From positions 186,001 to 250,000 of the forward strand of contig NZ_JAAQYM010000002.1 of NCBI RefSeq assembly GCF_012986595.1: a stretch of DNA of 64,000 bases, given 5' to 3'. Position numbers and translations under genes: made by a program. A model generated the notes under the pieces. The model had not been told where the DNA came from. It did not search any database and was given only the letters and a program-made list of their open reading frames with translations. Below are positions 19,082 to 26,823 of this stretch, one piece after another. This DNA comes from Pseudomonas koreensis. GTDB lineage: Bacteria > Pseudomonadota > Gammaproteobacteria > Pseudomonadales > Pseudomonadaceae. Within the stretch, counting starts at the first letter, position 1, and each line of letters begins with the position of its first letter.

Positions 19082-20272
19082 ATGACCACACAAATCCCCG
19101 AACCGGATCTGAACTACCTGCAGAAAGTCCTCCTGGAAATGCTCGCCATTCCCAGCCCTACGGGGTTCACCGATACCATCGTGCGCTACGTTGCCGAGCG
19201 TCTGGAAGAACTCGGCATACCCTTCGAGATGACCCGGCGCGGCACGATCCGCGCCACCCTCAAGGGCAAGAAAAACAGCCCTGACCGCGCCGTCTCCGCG
19301 CACCTCGACACCATTGGCGCCGCTGTGCGCGCAGTGAAAGACAACGGGCGCCTGACCCTGGCTCCGGTCGGCTGCTGGTCGAGCCGGTTTGCCGAGGGTA
19401 GCCGCGTCAGCCTGTTCACCGACAACGGCGTGATTCGCGGCAGCGTGCTGCCATTGATGGCGTCCGGGCACGCGTTCAACACCGCCGTGGATGAGATGCC
19501 GATCAGTTGGGACCACGTTGAACTGCGTCTGGATGCCTACTGCGCAACCAAGGCCGATTGCGACTCGCTGGGTATCAGCGTCGGCGACGTGGTGGCCTTC
19601 GACCCGCTGCCGGAGTTCACCGAAAGCGGCCACATCAGCGCCCGACACCTTGATGACAAGGCCGGGGTTGCGGCGCTGCTCGCCGCGCTCAAAGCCATCG
19701 TCGAGAGCGGTCAGGAATTGATGATCGACTGTCACCCGCTGTTCACCATCACCGAAGAAACCGGCAGTGGCGCAGCGGCGGCCTTGCCGTGGGATGTCAG
19801 CGAATTCGTCGGCATCGACATTGCGCCGGTCGCTCCGGGCCAGCACTCCAGCGAGCATGCCGTGAGCGTGGCCATGCAGGATTCCGGCGGGCCTTACGAC
19901 TATCACCTGTCGCGTCATTTGCTGCGCCTGGCCGGTGACAACGAACTACCAGTACGCCGCGACCTGTTTCGCTATTACTTCAGCGATGCGCATTCGGCGG
20001 TCACCGCCGGGCACGACATCCGCACTGCCCTGCTGGCCTTCGGTTGCGACGCCACCCACGGCTACGAGCGCACACACATCGACAGCCTGGCGGCGCTCAG
20101 TCGCCTGCTCGGGGCGTACATCCTGAGCCCGCCAGTGTTCGCCAGCGATGCCGCGCCGGCCAATGCGTCGCTCGATCGCTTCAGTCACCAGATCGAGCAT
20201 GAGACGCAGATGGAGAGCGATACCCGGGTGCCGTCGGTGGACAGTCTGGTGGGGCAGCGTTCCGACAGCTGA
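19082..20272 (+). CDS. NAGGN-associated M42-family peptidase
   Basis: 396 residues of the M42 glutamyl-aminopeptidase family. Visible metal-binding residues are His in SAHLDTIG (near 80), Asp in RHLDDKAGVAALLAAL, the catalytic EE pair in TITEETGSG, GIDIAP, and a terminal His region GCDATHGYERTH. Start: ATG at 19082 after CAGGAG; an earlier start at 19058 lacks a ribosome site. The family always accompanies asnO/ngs, so a role in turnover or processing of the osmolyte dipeptide is inferred, not shown. The last ~40 residues are hydrophilic and probably disordered. Confidence 0.88.
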   Translation: MTTQIPEPDLNYLQKVLLEMLAIPSPTGFTDTIVRYVAERLEELGIPFEMTRRGTIRATLKGKKNSPDRAVSAHLDTIGAAVRAVKDNGRLTLAPVGCWSSRFAEGSRVSLFTDNGVIRGSVLPLMASGHAFNTAVDEMPISWDHVELRLDAYCATKADCDSLGISVGDVVAFDPLPEFTESGHISARHLDDKAGVAALLAALKAIVESGQELMIDCHPLFTITEETGSGAAAALPWDVSEFVGIDIAPVAPGQHSSEHAVSVAMQDSGGPYDYHLSRHLLRLAGDNELPVRRDLFRYYFSDAHSAVTAGHDIRTALLAFGCDATHGYERTHIDSLAALSRLLGAYILSPPVFASDAAPANASLDRFSHQIEHETQMESDTRVPSVDSLVGQRSDS

Positions 20273-20297
20273 TCCGGCCTTCCCTGGTGGCTGGACT

Positions 20298-20398
20298 GGC
20301 CCCATCGCTGGCAAGCCAGCTCCCACAGTTTTCGGGGTGATCAGTTGTTTGCGTACACCATCAAACGCTGTGGGAGCTGGCTTGCCAGCGATAGGGCC
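20298..20398. repeat. Inverted repeat, family 'CATCGCTGGCAAGCCAGCTCCCAC'
   Basis: Thirty-base arms (20298-20327 and 20369-20398), nearly perfect, around a 41-bp spacer. Each arm itself holds the small palindrome CTGGCAAGCCAG. Only full copy in this window; a lone half-like copy lies near 44850. Confidence 0.88.
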
Positions 20399-20473
20399 GA
20401 TACTGCCCACACAAAACTGGCAGCCAGCCACCAATCGCCGTAGCATCCCGCCATTGATTTAGCCGAGGTGCCC

Positions 20474-20701
20474 ATGCTGATTCCCTACGACGCTCTTGAA
20501 GTCGATACCCTCACCCGCCTGATCGAGGATTTCGTCACCCGCGACGGCACCGACAACGGTGATGACACGCCGCTGGAAACCCGCGTGCTGCGCGTGCGTC
20601 AGGCGCTGACCAAAGGCCAGGCGCTGATCGTGTTCGACCCGGAAAGCGAGCAATGCCAGCTGATGCTCAAACACGACGTGCCCAAGCATCTGTTCGACTA
20701 G
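20474..20701 (+). CDS. yheU: UPF0270 protein YheU
   Basis: 75 residues, acidic, matching the YheU family ([27 protein letters not shown] at the start, then [15 protein letters not shown]). No characterised function. Start: ATG at 20474, with GAGG overlapping an upstream GTG (20468) that would add only two residues. Its TAG stop shares bases with the stop of rsmI on the other strand (CTAG at 20698-20701), a convergent arrangement with no space for a terminator. Confidence 0.88.
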   Translation: MLIPYDALEVDTLTRLIEDFVTRDGTDNGDDTPLETRVLRVRQALTKGQALIVFDPESEQCQLMLKHDVPKHLFD

Positions 20702-20883
20702 CGGACTTTCTCGCTGATCTGTTTGCGCTGGATCCGCTCGTAGACTTCAGAACGGTGCACATTGACCTTCTGCGGCGCCTCGACACCAAAGCGCACACTG
20801 GATCCGTTGACCGACAAAACGCGCACGGAGATGTCGTCACCGATGGAAATCAACTCGCCCACAACACGGCTGAGTACAAGCAT
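20698..20883 (-). CDS. rsmI: CsrA/RsmA-family RNA-binding regulator, RsmI type
   Basis: 61 residues with the CsrA fold: MLVLSR strand, [31 protein letters not shown] with the RNA-binding VHR(S/A)E motif, and a C-terminal helix. Homodimeric CsrA proteins bind GGA motifs near ribosome sites and block or stabilise mRNAs. It differs from RsmA and RsmE (no [17 protein letters not shown] instead of ESLIIGDG) and, as I remember, its yheU/NAGGN neighbourhood matches the third paralog called RsmI in P. putida and relatives. The 146-bp upstream gap separates it from ynfA on the same strand. RNA targets cannot be inferred here. Confidence 0.85.
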   Translation of the reverse strand: MLVLSRVVGELISIGDDISVRVLSVNGSSVRFGVEAPQKVNVHRSEVYERIQRKQISEKVR

Positions 20884-21029
20884 GGAATTCGTCCTTCAGG
20901 GTTAGCCAGCCCTGAAGATGCGCGGTAGGCGCACGCTCGACAATGCGTGGCGAGCAATTCAGTCTTGCCCTACACCCGCAAGCGCGGCGCCCTTCAGACA
21001 TTTCCCGCAAATCGCTAAACAGTCTCGCC

Positions 21030-21362
21030 TCAAGCGGCGGAAAAACGTGGCCCGAACAGAATCACGCTGGCGCCGATCACGCACAGCGCCACGCCGATCC
21101 AGTCCGAACCCAGCGGGCGCACCCGCTCGACCACCGCCAGCCAGCCGATCGACGCAACAATGTAGATTCCGCCATACGCGGCATAGGCACGACCGGCATA
21201 AGCCGCTTCGACGCGGGTCAGCAACAGGGCAAACAGCGTCAGGCTGAGCAGCGCCGGGATCACCCACAAGGCACTTTTGCCCTGGCGCAGCCACATGAAA
21301 AAAGCGAAACAACCGGCGATTTCAAACAACGCCGCAAGGAAGAACCACAAGTAATTGAGCAT
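21030..21362 (-). CDS. ynfA: YnfA-family (UPF0060) small membrane protein
   Basis: 110 residues with four hydrophobic helices (about 2-24, 30-48, 60-78, 86-106), matching UPF0060 end to end, including the [10 protein letters not shown] segment in helix 3. Distant relative of small multidrug resistance transporters; reported efflux activity is limited to a few species, so transport here is inferred. Single gene between the SDR and rsmI on the minus strand. Confidence 0.9.
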   Translation of the reverse strand: MLNYLWFFLAALFEIAGCFAFFMWLRQGKSALWVIPALLSLTLFALLLTRVEAAYAGRAYAAYGGIYIVASIGWLAVVERVRPLGSDWIGVALCVIGASVILFGPRFSAA

Positions 21363-21425
21363 TGATACGTCTCGACAGGGTGACCATGGCGGCCACCCTA
21401 ACGAGGCGACACCCGGCGGGCAAGT

Positions 21426-22241
21426 TCAACCGTTGGCGGGTTTGGCCTTGGCGCGCATTTTATCGGCCATGGTGGTCATTTCGTTGTAGATCAGTTGCGG
21501 GTTCTTCTGCTTGATCGCCCAGGCCATGCGCCCCTGTTCGTGCGGCAGGATCATGAACTCGCCGGCGGCCACGTGCTGATAGATGTAGTCGGCGATGTCA
21601 GCGGCGCTGATCGGCGAACTTTCCAGCAACTTGCCGACCTGCGCTTTCATCGCCGGCGTCGGGCCACGGAACGAATCGAGCAAGTTGGTCTGGAAGAACG
21701 ATGGGCAGACCACATGCACCCCGACTTCTTGCTGCGCAAGTTCCACCAACAAGCTTTCGGACAAGGCCACCACCCCGGCCTTCGCCACGTTGTAATTGCT
21801 CATGGCCGGGCCTTGCATCAACGCCGCCATCGAAGCGATGTTGATGATCTTGCCTTTGCTCTGCTCCAGCAGCGGCAGGAACGCCTTGCAGCCCTTGACC
21901 ACGCCCATCAGGTTGATTGCGATCTGCCAGTCCCAATCCTCCAGCGACAGTTCGCTGAAGAAGCCGCCGGACGCCACACCCGCGTTGTTGACGATGATAT
22001 CGATACCGCCCAGCTTTACTTCGCAGGCCTGGGCCAACGCGGTGAGCTGGCTGTAGTCGCGCACATCGCAGCGCTGGGTGAACCCGTCGCCACCGGCTTC
22101 GCGCACGAGTTTCAGGGTTTCCTGCAGGCCGGGCTCGCTGACGTCGGACAAGGCCAGTTGCCAGCCTTCACGCGCCCAGCGCAGTGCGATTTCGCGACCT
22201 AAACCTGAGCCCGCGCCCGTAATCATCATGCGATTTTGCAT
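21426..22241 (-). CDS. SDR-family oxidoreductase
   Basis: 271 residues of classical short-chain dehydrogenase: cofactor loop TGAGSGLGRE (residues 8-17), NNAG near 85, catalytic Ser in NIASMAA and the Tyr-Lys pair in YNVAK near 150-154. The C-terminal 50 residues (GEFMILPHEQGRMAWAIKQ) form an extension seen in many Pseudomonas acyl- or steroid-type SDRs. Substrate not identifiable. Single gene on the minus strand, 64 bp upstream of ynfA. Confidence 0.88.
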   Translation of the reverse strand: MQNRMMITGAGSGLGREIALRWAREGWQLALSDVSEPGLQETLKLVREAGGDGFTQRCDVRDYSQLTALAQACEVKLGGIDIIVNNAGVASGGFFSELSLEDWDWQIAINLMGVVKGCKAFLPLLEQSKGKIINIASMAALMQGPAMSNYNVAKAGVVALSESLLVELAQQEVGVHVVCPSFFQTNLLDSFRGPTPAMKAQVGKLLESSPISAADIADYIYQHVAAGEFMILPHEQGRMAWAIKQKNPQLIYNEMTTMADKMRAKAKPANG

Positions 22242-22329
22242 AGCAGACAGCCTTGTTGTTCCGTAGGAGATGCGCGGAGTGTAGCGAAGGATCTTTCACA
22301 CCCCACGCTCCATCAGAATGCTGAATACA

Positions 22330-22409
22330 GGATCAAAAGATCGCAGCGTTCGGCAGCGTCTACACACATTTTTTTCAGGCGCTGGAGCAGGCTGCGATCT
22401 TTTTGATCC
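22330..22409. repeat. Diverged REP-type inverted repeat
   Basis: GGATCAAAAGATCGCAGCGT and a complementary GCAGGCTGCGATCTTTTTGATCC end enclose a mismatched centre. This is a decayed copy of the 6046/8546 family between the divergent SDR and DUF3309 genes. Confidence 0.75.
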
Positions 22410-22571
22410 TGGCTTCAAAGGAAATAAGCCTGCGATCTAAATACATTAAAAAAACATTGAATTTTCTTTGATACACACCAGTCGGAATTTGTAAGCCGTC
22501 TGGAATTAGTTAGTCGCCAGTCGCCCCTGAACATCAAGACTTCTCGAACACTATCAACAAGGAAAATCGAC
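22410..22571. other. Promoter region of the DUF3309 peptide gene
   Basis: AT-richer than its surroundings, containing TTGAATTTTCTTTGATACAC and the direct pair CGGAATT/TGGAATT near 22495 and 22502. I could not fit a convincing sigma-factor consensus. The start codon is preceded by AAGGAAAA. Confidence 0.4.
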
Positions 22572-22724
22572 ATGGGCACAATTCTTATCATTATCCTGAT
22601 CCTGTTGCTGATCGGTGGTCTGCCGGTCTTCCCGCACTCCAGAAGTTGGGGTTATGGTCCGTCGGGCATTATCGGTGTGGTATTGGTGGTGCTGTTGGTT
22701 CTGCTGTTGCTTGGCAGGATATAA
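22572..22724 (+). CDS. DUF3309-like small membrane peptide
   Basis: 50 residues: an N-terminal hydrophobic helix (MGTILIIILILLLIGGLP), a polar linker FPHSRSWGYGPSG, and a second helix ending LLLGRI. This two-helix layout with the SWGYGPSG linker is typical of DUF3309, a family common in proteobacteria and usually linked to stress or stationary phase; function unknown. A ribosome site AAGGAAAA sits before the ATG. The gene ends 19 bp before a strong bidirectional terminator. Confidence 0.85.
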   Translation: MGTILIIILILLLIGGLPVFPHSRSWGYGPSGIIGVVLVVLLVLLLLGRI

Positions 22725-22743
22725 AACCCCAAGACAAAAAAAA

Positions 22744-22767
22744 GAGGCCCTGAGGGCCTCTTTTTTT
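22744..22767. terminator. Bidirectional intrinsic terminator
   Basis: GAGGCCC, loop TGA, GGGCCTC, flanked by T7 on the plus strand and A-rich sequence on the other side. Serves the DUF3309 gene (+) and the LTA-synthase-like gene (-). Confidence 0.93.
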
Positions 22768-22780
22768 GTCCAGCGGATTA

Positions 22781-24874
22781 TCAGTCCGGCTTGCCGTTGA
22801 TCACACCGGCGGTGTTGTCCATCAGACTCTTGGTCGCGGTTTGCAGGAACGCTTCGAGCTTGAGTTTCAATTCAGCGGTACGCGGTGCGTCCGGAATGAT
22901 CTCGGCAGAAGGGTTCGCGCCCAGTTGGTACTGATAGATCTTCGGCGCCATTTCCTTCTCTTTCGGCAGCACCAGAATCTGGTCAGCAGTGACGATGGCC
23001 GTGGTCTGCTCGCTGCCCGACGGCTTGATCACACCGAAACCGGTGTCGCCGGCCGGCAGGTTGAGCAGGTCGCGACCCCAGCACTGGTGACGCACTTCGC
23101 CACCCAGACGCCCCATGATGGTCGGCACGATGTCGATCTGGGTGCCGACGGTGTGGTCACGGGTACCGAACTTCTCCTGGATGCCCGGTGCGATCATCAG
23201 CATCGGCACGTTGAAGCGGCCCAGGTCCATTTCGGTGATCTGACGCTCGTTGCCGAAACCGTGGTCGCCGACGATCACGAACAGGGTTTCCTTGAAGTAC
23301 GGCTCTTTGCGCGCCTTCTCGAAGAACTGACCCAGGGCCCAGTCGGCGTAACGCATGGCAGTCAGGTGTTCGTTGAGCGTGCCGCGATCAGTCACGCGCT
23401 CGACCGGCAATGGCGTCGGCAAGGCGTACGGTGTGTGGTTGGACAGGGTTTGCAGCAGCGCGTAGAACGGCTTGCCGTTTTCCCGCGCCTTCAGCTCCAC
23501 CAGACCACGGTCGAACATGTCCTGGTCGGACACGCCCCAGGTCGGATCGGAGAACACCGGGTTGACGAAGTCGTTACGACCTACAAAGTTGGTCATGCCC
23601 TGGTTGCTGAAGAAGCCCGACTGGTTGTCCCAGGCGAAGTCACCGTTGTAGACGTAGACGTCGTCATACTTGCGCGCGCTGAGCAGCTGCGGCAGGCCGG
23701 AGAGCTTGTGGCTGCCTTCCGGGGTCTGCATCAGGTATTCGAAACCCGGCAGGTTCGGGAAGCAGGCCATGGTCGCAAACATGCCCTGGTGGGTGTGCGT
23801 GCCGTTGGAGAAGAAGCGGTCGAACAACAGGCCTTCCTTCGACAGCTTGTCGAGGTACGGCGTGATGTTGCCCGATGCGCCCAAAGCGCCCACCGAGTGA
23901 CCAGCCATGCTTTCCATCAGGATCACGACCACGTTCTTGATCGGCAGGGTCTTGTCGGCCGGTGGCGTGTAGTCACGACGCACGGCGGCGATATCGGCAT
24001 CGACCAGTTTGTCGTCCGGCATCACCAGCATCTCGCGCACCACTTTCTGCGCCTGTTCCTGCGGCAGGGTGGCTTTCCAGATGTTGTTGCGATCCTCGCC
24101 CATGCGGTCCTTGGCGGCCGCGATCAGCGACAGCGTACCGTTGAGGCCGAGCTGGTTGGCGAAGTTCGATTCGGTGGTGTACACGTCACCCCAACGCAGC
24201 GGCGGGCCCTGACGCAGGGTGCCACGGGCCGCCACGACGCAGATCAGCAGGCAGACCACGAACACCGCCAGACGGGTGTACCACGGCGCCACCTGACGGG
24301 TGCCGACGTTGCCACCGCTGAACGGGCCGCGTGGACGGGTCGCACGATCGGCGCCCTTGAAGGCCAGGGTCAGGATCACCGTGCCGACGGCCCACGCCAA
24401 CAGATAGCGCACCACCGGGAAACCGTACCAGAGCATGCTCATCACGGTTTTCGGATCTTCTTTCACGTACTGGAACACCAGGCCGTTGAGGCGTTGGTGA
24501 AACTCGCGGTAGAAGTCCATCTCCATCAGGCCGAGGAACAGCGCGATGCTGGACACCACGGTCAGCCACAGCCGGAAGAAGCCGCGCGCCGCCATAGCGC
24601 GGGCACTGAACAGTGCCAGCAGCAGCGGAACGCAGACGTAGACCACCAGGCGCAGGTCGAAACGCAGGCCGTTGGCGAAGGCTTCGAGGAAGGTCGAGGC
24701 CGGGGTATCGAGGATCATCTCGCGGTTGTAGACCAGCAGCGCGAGGCGCAGCACGGAAAACATCACCATCATGACCAGGGCACACAACAGGGTGTAGGCC
24801 AGATGCGATTTGACGGTCGGTTGCAGCAGGCGAGTGGAAGATCGCTGCTGATTCAGGGCGTCCGGGTTTGCCAT
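22781..24874 (-). CDS. LTA-synthase-like alkaline phosphatase-superfamily phosphotransferase
   Basis: 697 residues: about five N-terminal membrane helices (to residue ~235), then a periplasmic sulfatase-type domain. Features shared with LtaS are the metal Glu in VILMESMAG, a Thr-containing nucleophile region SNGTHTHQG, the LQTLSNHTPY histidine motif and the metal pair in VGDHGFGNE. Gram-positive LtaS polymerises glycerol phosphate. In Gram-negative bacteria related enzymes add phosphoglycerol or phosphoethanolamine to envelope glycans, and that is the more likely type of activity here. Single gene, bounded by a terminator on each side. Confidence 0.85.
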   Translation of the reverse strand: MANPDALNQQRSSTRLLQPTVKSHLAYTLLCALVMMVMFSVLRLALLVYNREMILDTPASTFLEAFANGLRFDLRLVVYVCVPLLLALFSARAMAARGFFRLWLTVVSSIALFLGLMEMDFYREFHQRLNGLVFQYVKEDPKTVMSMLWYGFPVVRYLLAWAVGTVILTLAFKGADRATRPRGPFSGGNVGTRQVAPWYTRLAVFVVCLLICVVAARGTLRQGPPLRWGDVYTTESNFANQLGLNGTLSLIAAAKDRMGEDRNNIWKATLPQEQAQKVVREMLVMPDDKLVDADIAAVRRDYTPPADKTLPIKNVVVILMESMAGHSVGALGASGNITPYLDKLSKEGLLFDRFFSNGTHTHQGMFATMACFPNLPGFEYLMQTPEGSHKLSGLPQLLSARKYDDVYVYNGDFAWDNQSGFFSNQGMTNFVGRNDFVNPVFSDPTWGVSDQDMFDRGLVELKARENGKPFYALLQTLSNHTPYALPTPLPVERVTDRGTLNEHLTAMRYADWALGQFFEKARKEPYFKETLFVIVGDHGFGNERQITEMDLGRFNVPMLMIAPGIQEKFGTRDHTVGTQIDIVPTIMGRLGGEVRHQCWGRDLLNLPAGDTGFGVIKPSGSEQTTAIVTADQILVLPKEKEMAPKIYQYQLGANPSAEIIPDAPRTAELKLKLEAFLQTATKSLMDNTAGVINGKPD

Positions 24875-25140
24875 GTCGTTTTAGGACCCATTGGAAGTTG
24901 AAGTTGCAAAATACAGCGGCGCCATGCCCTCTATTGGCCATTCCAGGCCCCGGGGCGTGCGCGGTGCGCAAATGTTGCCCGATCAACGACAGCATTGCCA
25001 TTGATTACTGCCCCACTGCCCGACTCTTTCATACAGGCAGCCGTAAGGGGACGAAGTGAATTGCGCGGGCGAATTGTCTGGAACGCTTTGTGAAAATTTC
25101 GTGCAACGCATATCTGGAAACACAATATAACGACAAAACA
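24875..25140. other. Upstream region of the LTA-synthase-like gene, no gene seen
   Basis: About 265 bp without a supported ORF. It contains the -10-like TTATAT/ATATTG sequences near 25120-25135 on the minus strand, which would imply a leader of ~240 nt. I recognise no riboswitch or operator. Confidence 0.35.
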
Positions 25141-25169
25141 AAAACGCCCCGAATCGATCGGGGCGTTTT
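25141..25169. terminator. Bidirectional intrinsic terminator
   Basis: Perfect arms AAAACGCCCCGA and TCGGGGCGTTTT around a 5-base loop. Terminates the START-domain gene on the minus strand. Confidence 0.93.
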
Positions 25170-25183
25170 GCTTTAAGCGCGGA

Positions 25184-25789
25184 TTACTTCTCGGCGCGTT
25201 CTTTCAAGGCTTTAAGGGTGTTGAACGGCGCGTCGACCACAAACTTGTTGGCGACCATGGCTGGCACGCTGCCGCCTGGTTCGGTGTGCACCTGATAGGT
25301 CACTTCCACCTGATCACCTTTCGGTACAAACTTCCAGAAGCCTTTGACCTGAGTGACACGGACAAAGCCTTTTTCTTCCGGAATGTACTTCGGCAAGCCT
25401 TCGAGGTTGCGCGTCAGGCTGCCATCAGCGCCTTCGACGGTGGTGATGTGCAGCACCGAATCACGCGAAGTGACGGGCCACGGCGTGTTGAACTGAGTGT
25501 AGGTCCAGCTCTGATCGCCCTCGTGTTTGAGCAACTTCTGGGTCTTGCACTCGTAGATCCAGGCGCAGGCACCGGACACGTCTTCCTGCAAGGCGCGCAG
25601 TTTGGCAACGGTGGTTTTCATCAGGGCAACCCCCTGATAGGACTTGTAGTCCGAACCCGGCACTTCGGCCAGCGAGACCTTGATACCGTCTTCATTTTTA
25701 GCGACTTTCCAGTCTTCGGCCTGAGCAACCGAAGTAGCCAGCACGGCCGTCAAACCACACAACACAGCGATACGATGCAGCGAACCCAT
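25184..25789 (-). CDS. Secreted START-domain protein
   Basis: 201 residues with a signal peptide (MGSLHRIAVLCGLTAVLATSVAQA) followed by a START lipid-binding domain (DYKSYQGVALMKTTVAKLRALQED, then WPVTSRDSVLHITT and TYQVHTEPGGSVPAMVANKF). START domains hold lipids or hydrophobic ligands in a helix-grip pocket; bacterial secreted versions have no defined ligand. Start: ATG at 25789 gives the clean signal peptide. The 41-bp gap to the YkgJ gene suggests cotranscription. Confidence 0.88.
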   Translation of the reverse strand: MGSLHRIAVLCGLTAVLATSVAQAEDWKVAKNEDGIKVSLAEVPGSDYKSYQGVALMKTTVAKLRALQEDVSGACAWIYECKTQKLLKHEGDQSWTYTQFNTPWPVTSRDSVLHITTVEGADGSLTRNLEGLPKYIPEEKGFVRVTQVKGFWKFVPKGDQVEVTYQVHTEPGGSVPAMVANKFVVDAPFNTLKALKERAEK

Positions 25790-25830
25790 AGTCTTATTCC
25801 TTATTGTTGAAGTTCCGTTCGTTTGACACA

Positions 25831-26085
25831 TCACGCCGCCGTCATCTGCTCCCACCAGCCGATCAACCTGATCGCTTCTTCCGAGCTGCTGCCACAGACT
25901 TCGACATCGGCGGCAAATCCTGAACAGACCGCTGGACGTTCCGGCTGGCCGAAAATGCTGCACAGGTTTTCGACCGACAGCTGCACGCAACGTTCGCCGG
26001 CAGGTTTGCCATTGGGCATGCCCGGAATGGCAGAACTGATGGAAGGGGCAATGCAGCAAGCGCCACAGCCTTCACGGCATTTCAT
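25831..26085 (-). CDS. YkgJ-family cysteine-cluster protein
   Basis: 84 residues with the N-terminal cluster MKCREGCGACC and later Cys in GERCVQLSVENLCSIF and PAVCSGF, the YkgJ/UPF0153 spacing thought to bind zinc or an Fe-S cluster. Start: ATG at 26085 with GAGG 11 bases before; a TTG three codons earlier is possible. Function unknown in the family. Lies upstream of the START gene on the same strand. Confidence 0.88.
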   Translation of the reverse strand: MKCREGCGACCIAPSISSAIPGMPNGKPAGERCVQLSVENLCSIFGQPERPAVCSGFAADVEVCGSSSEEAIRLIGWWEQMTAA

Positions 26086-26250
26086 GACGAGCAAGTCCTC
26101 GCGACGGGCAATGTGTTAAAGAGACACGGACAGAGTAACCGCTAAAACGGTTGTTTCAAATTCCCTGAATCGGGGTTTTTATCGATAACTGAATGTGACT
26201 GACCAGTCTCCGACAAAGCGTCTGGTCTGCGGGTCACGGATCGATTGAAT

Positions 26251-26745
26251 TTATTGCTTGAACTCGAAATCCAGCGCAGCGCCTTCAACTTCACGGCGCT
26301 CTTCGTTGCGCAACTGCAACTGCATTTCGTTGCTGAGCAAACGGCCGTTGAGCTGGAAACCGCTGTTCTTCTCACCAAACATCTGCGGCAGGATCGCATC
26401 GTGTTTGGGCATCGGCACGGTACCGGCCGGTTTGAGTTGCTGGACCATGTCCTTGGGCAGACTCAGATCGAGCTTGGCCGGCGGCAGTTTGGTCTTCACC
26501 ACCTCACTGGCCGGTTTCGACTTGGAAGCGACCGGAGGCCGTTTCTTCACCGAGGCGGCTTTCTTCTGCGGGGATTTCTTATCCTGAGTTTGCTTGCCGG
26601 CAACGGTTTTCTGGCTGGCGGTCGCCTTGCTCGCGGGTGCGGACGCTGCGGGTTTTTCCTGAACGGCGGCTGCCATGACTCCGGGCGCGTGGCCCATCGT
26701 CAATACACAAAGCACAAACCAGGCAGCAGGAAAAATCGCTTTCAT
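26251..26745 (-). CDS. Hypothetical secreted Lys/Ala/Pro-rich protein
   Basis: 164 residues. A signal peptide (MKAIFPAAWFVLCVLTMGHA) is followed by a low-complexity Ala/Lys/Pro segment to about residue 95, then a compact C-terminal part with LDLSLPKDMVQQLKP and GFQLNGRLLSNEMQLQLRNEERREVEGAALDFEFKQ. The repetitive linker is why such proteins are sometimes mislabelled 'translation initiation factor 2'; nothing here supports that. Start ATG at 26745; an ATG at 26805 would spoil the signal. Probably periplasmic; role unknown. Lies just downstream of the MocR gene. Confidence 0.75.
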   Translation of the reverse strand: MKAIFPAAWFVLCVLTMGHAPGVMAAAVQEKPAASAPASKATASQKTVAGKQTQDKKSPQKKAASVKKRPPVASKSKPASEVVKTKLPPAKLDLSLPKDMVQQLKPAGTVPMPKHDAILPQMFGEKNSGFQLNGRLLSNEMQLQLRNEERREVEGAALDFEFKQ

Positions 26746-26823
26746 GAACCCAACAACACTGACGGCAGAGAGCCATATGCTCGCCTGTTGAGCGTCACAA
26801 GACAAGCACGACGCGCCGCTCGT

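Noticed and set aside
22766..24901. 711-codon plus-strand frame opposite the LTA-synthase-like gene
   Set aside because: His/Gln/Arg-rich shadow with no motifs; the minus-strand gene has clear catalytic residues and a ribosome site.
26251..26745. Translation initiation factor IF-2 label for the Lys/Ala-rich secreted protein
   Set aside because: No GTPase motifs; it has a signal peptide, and the similarity is only low complexity.
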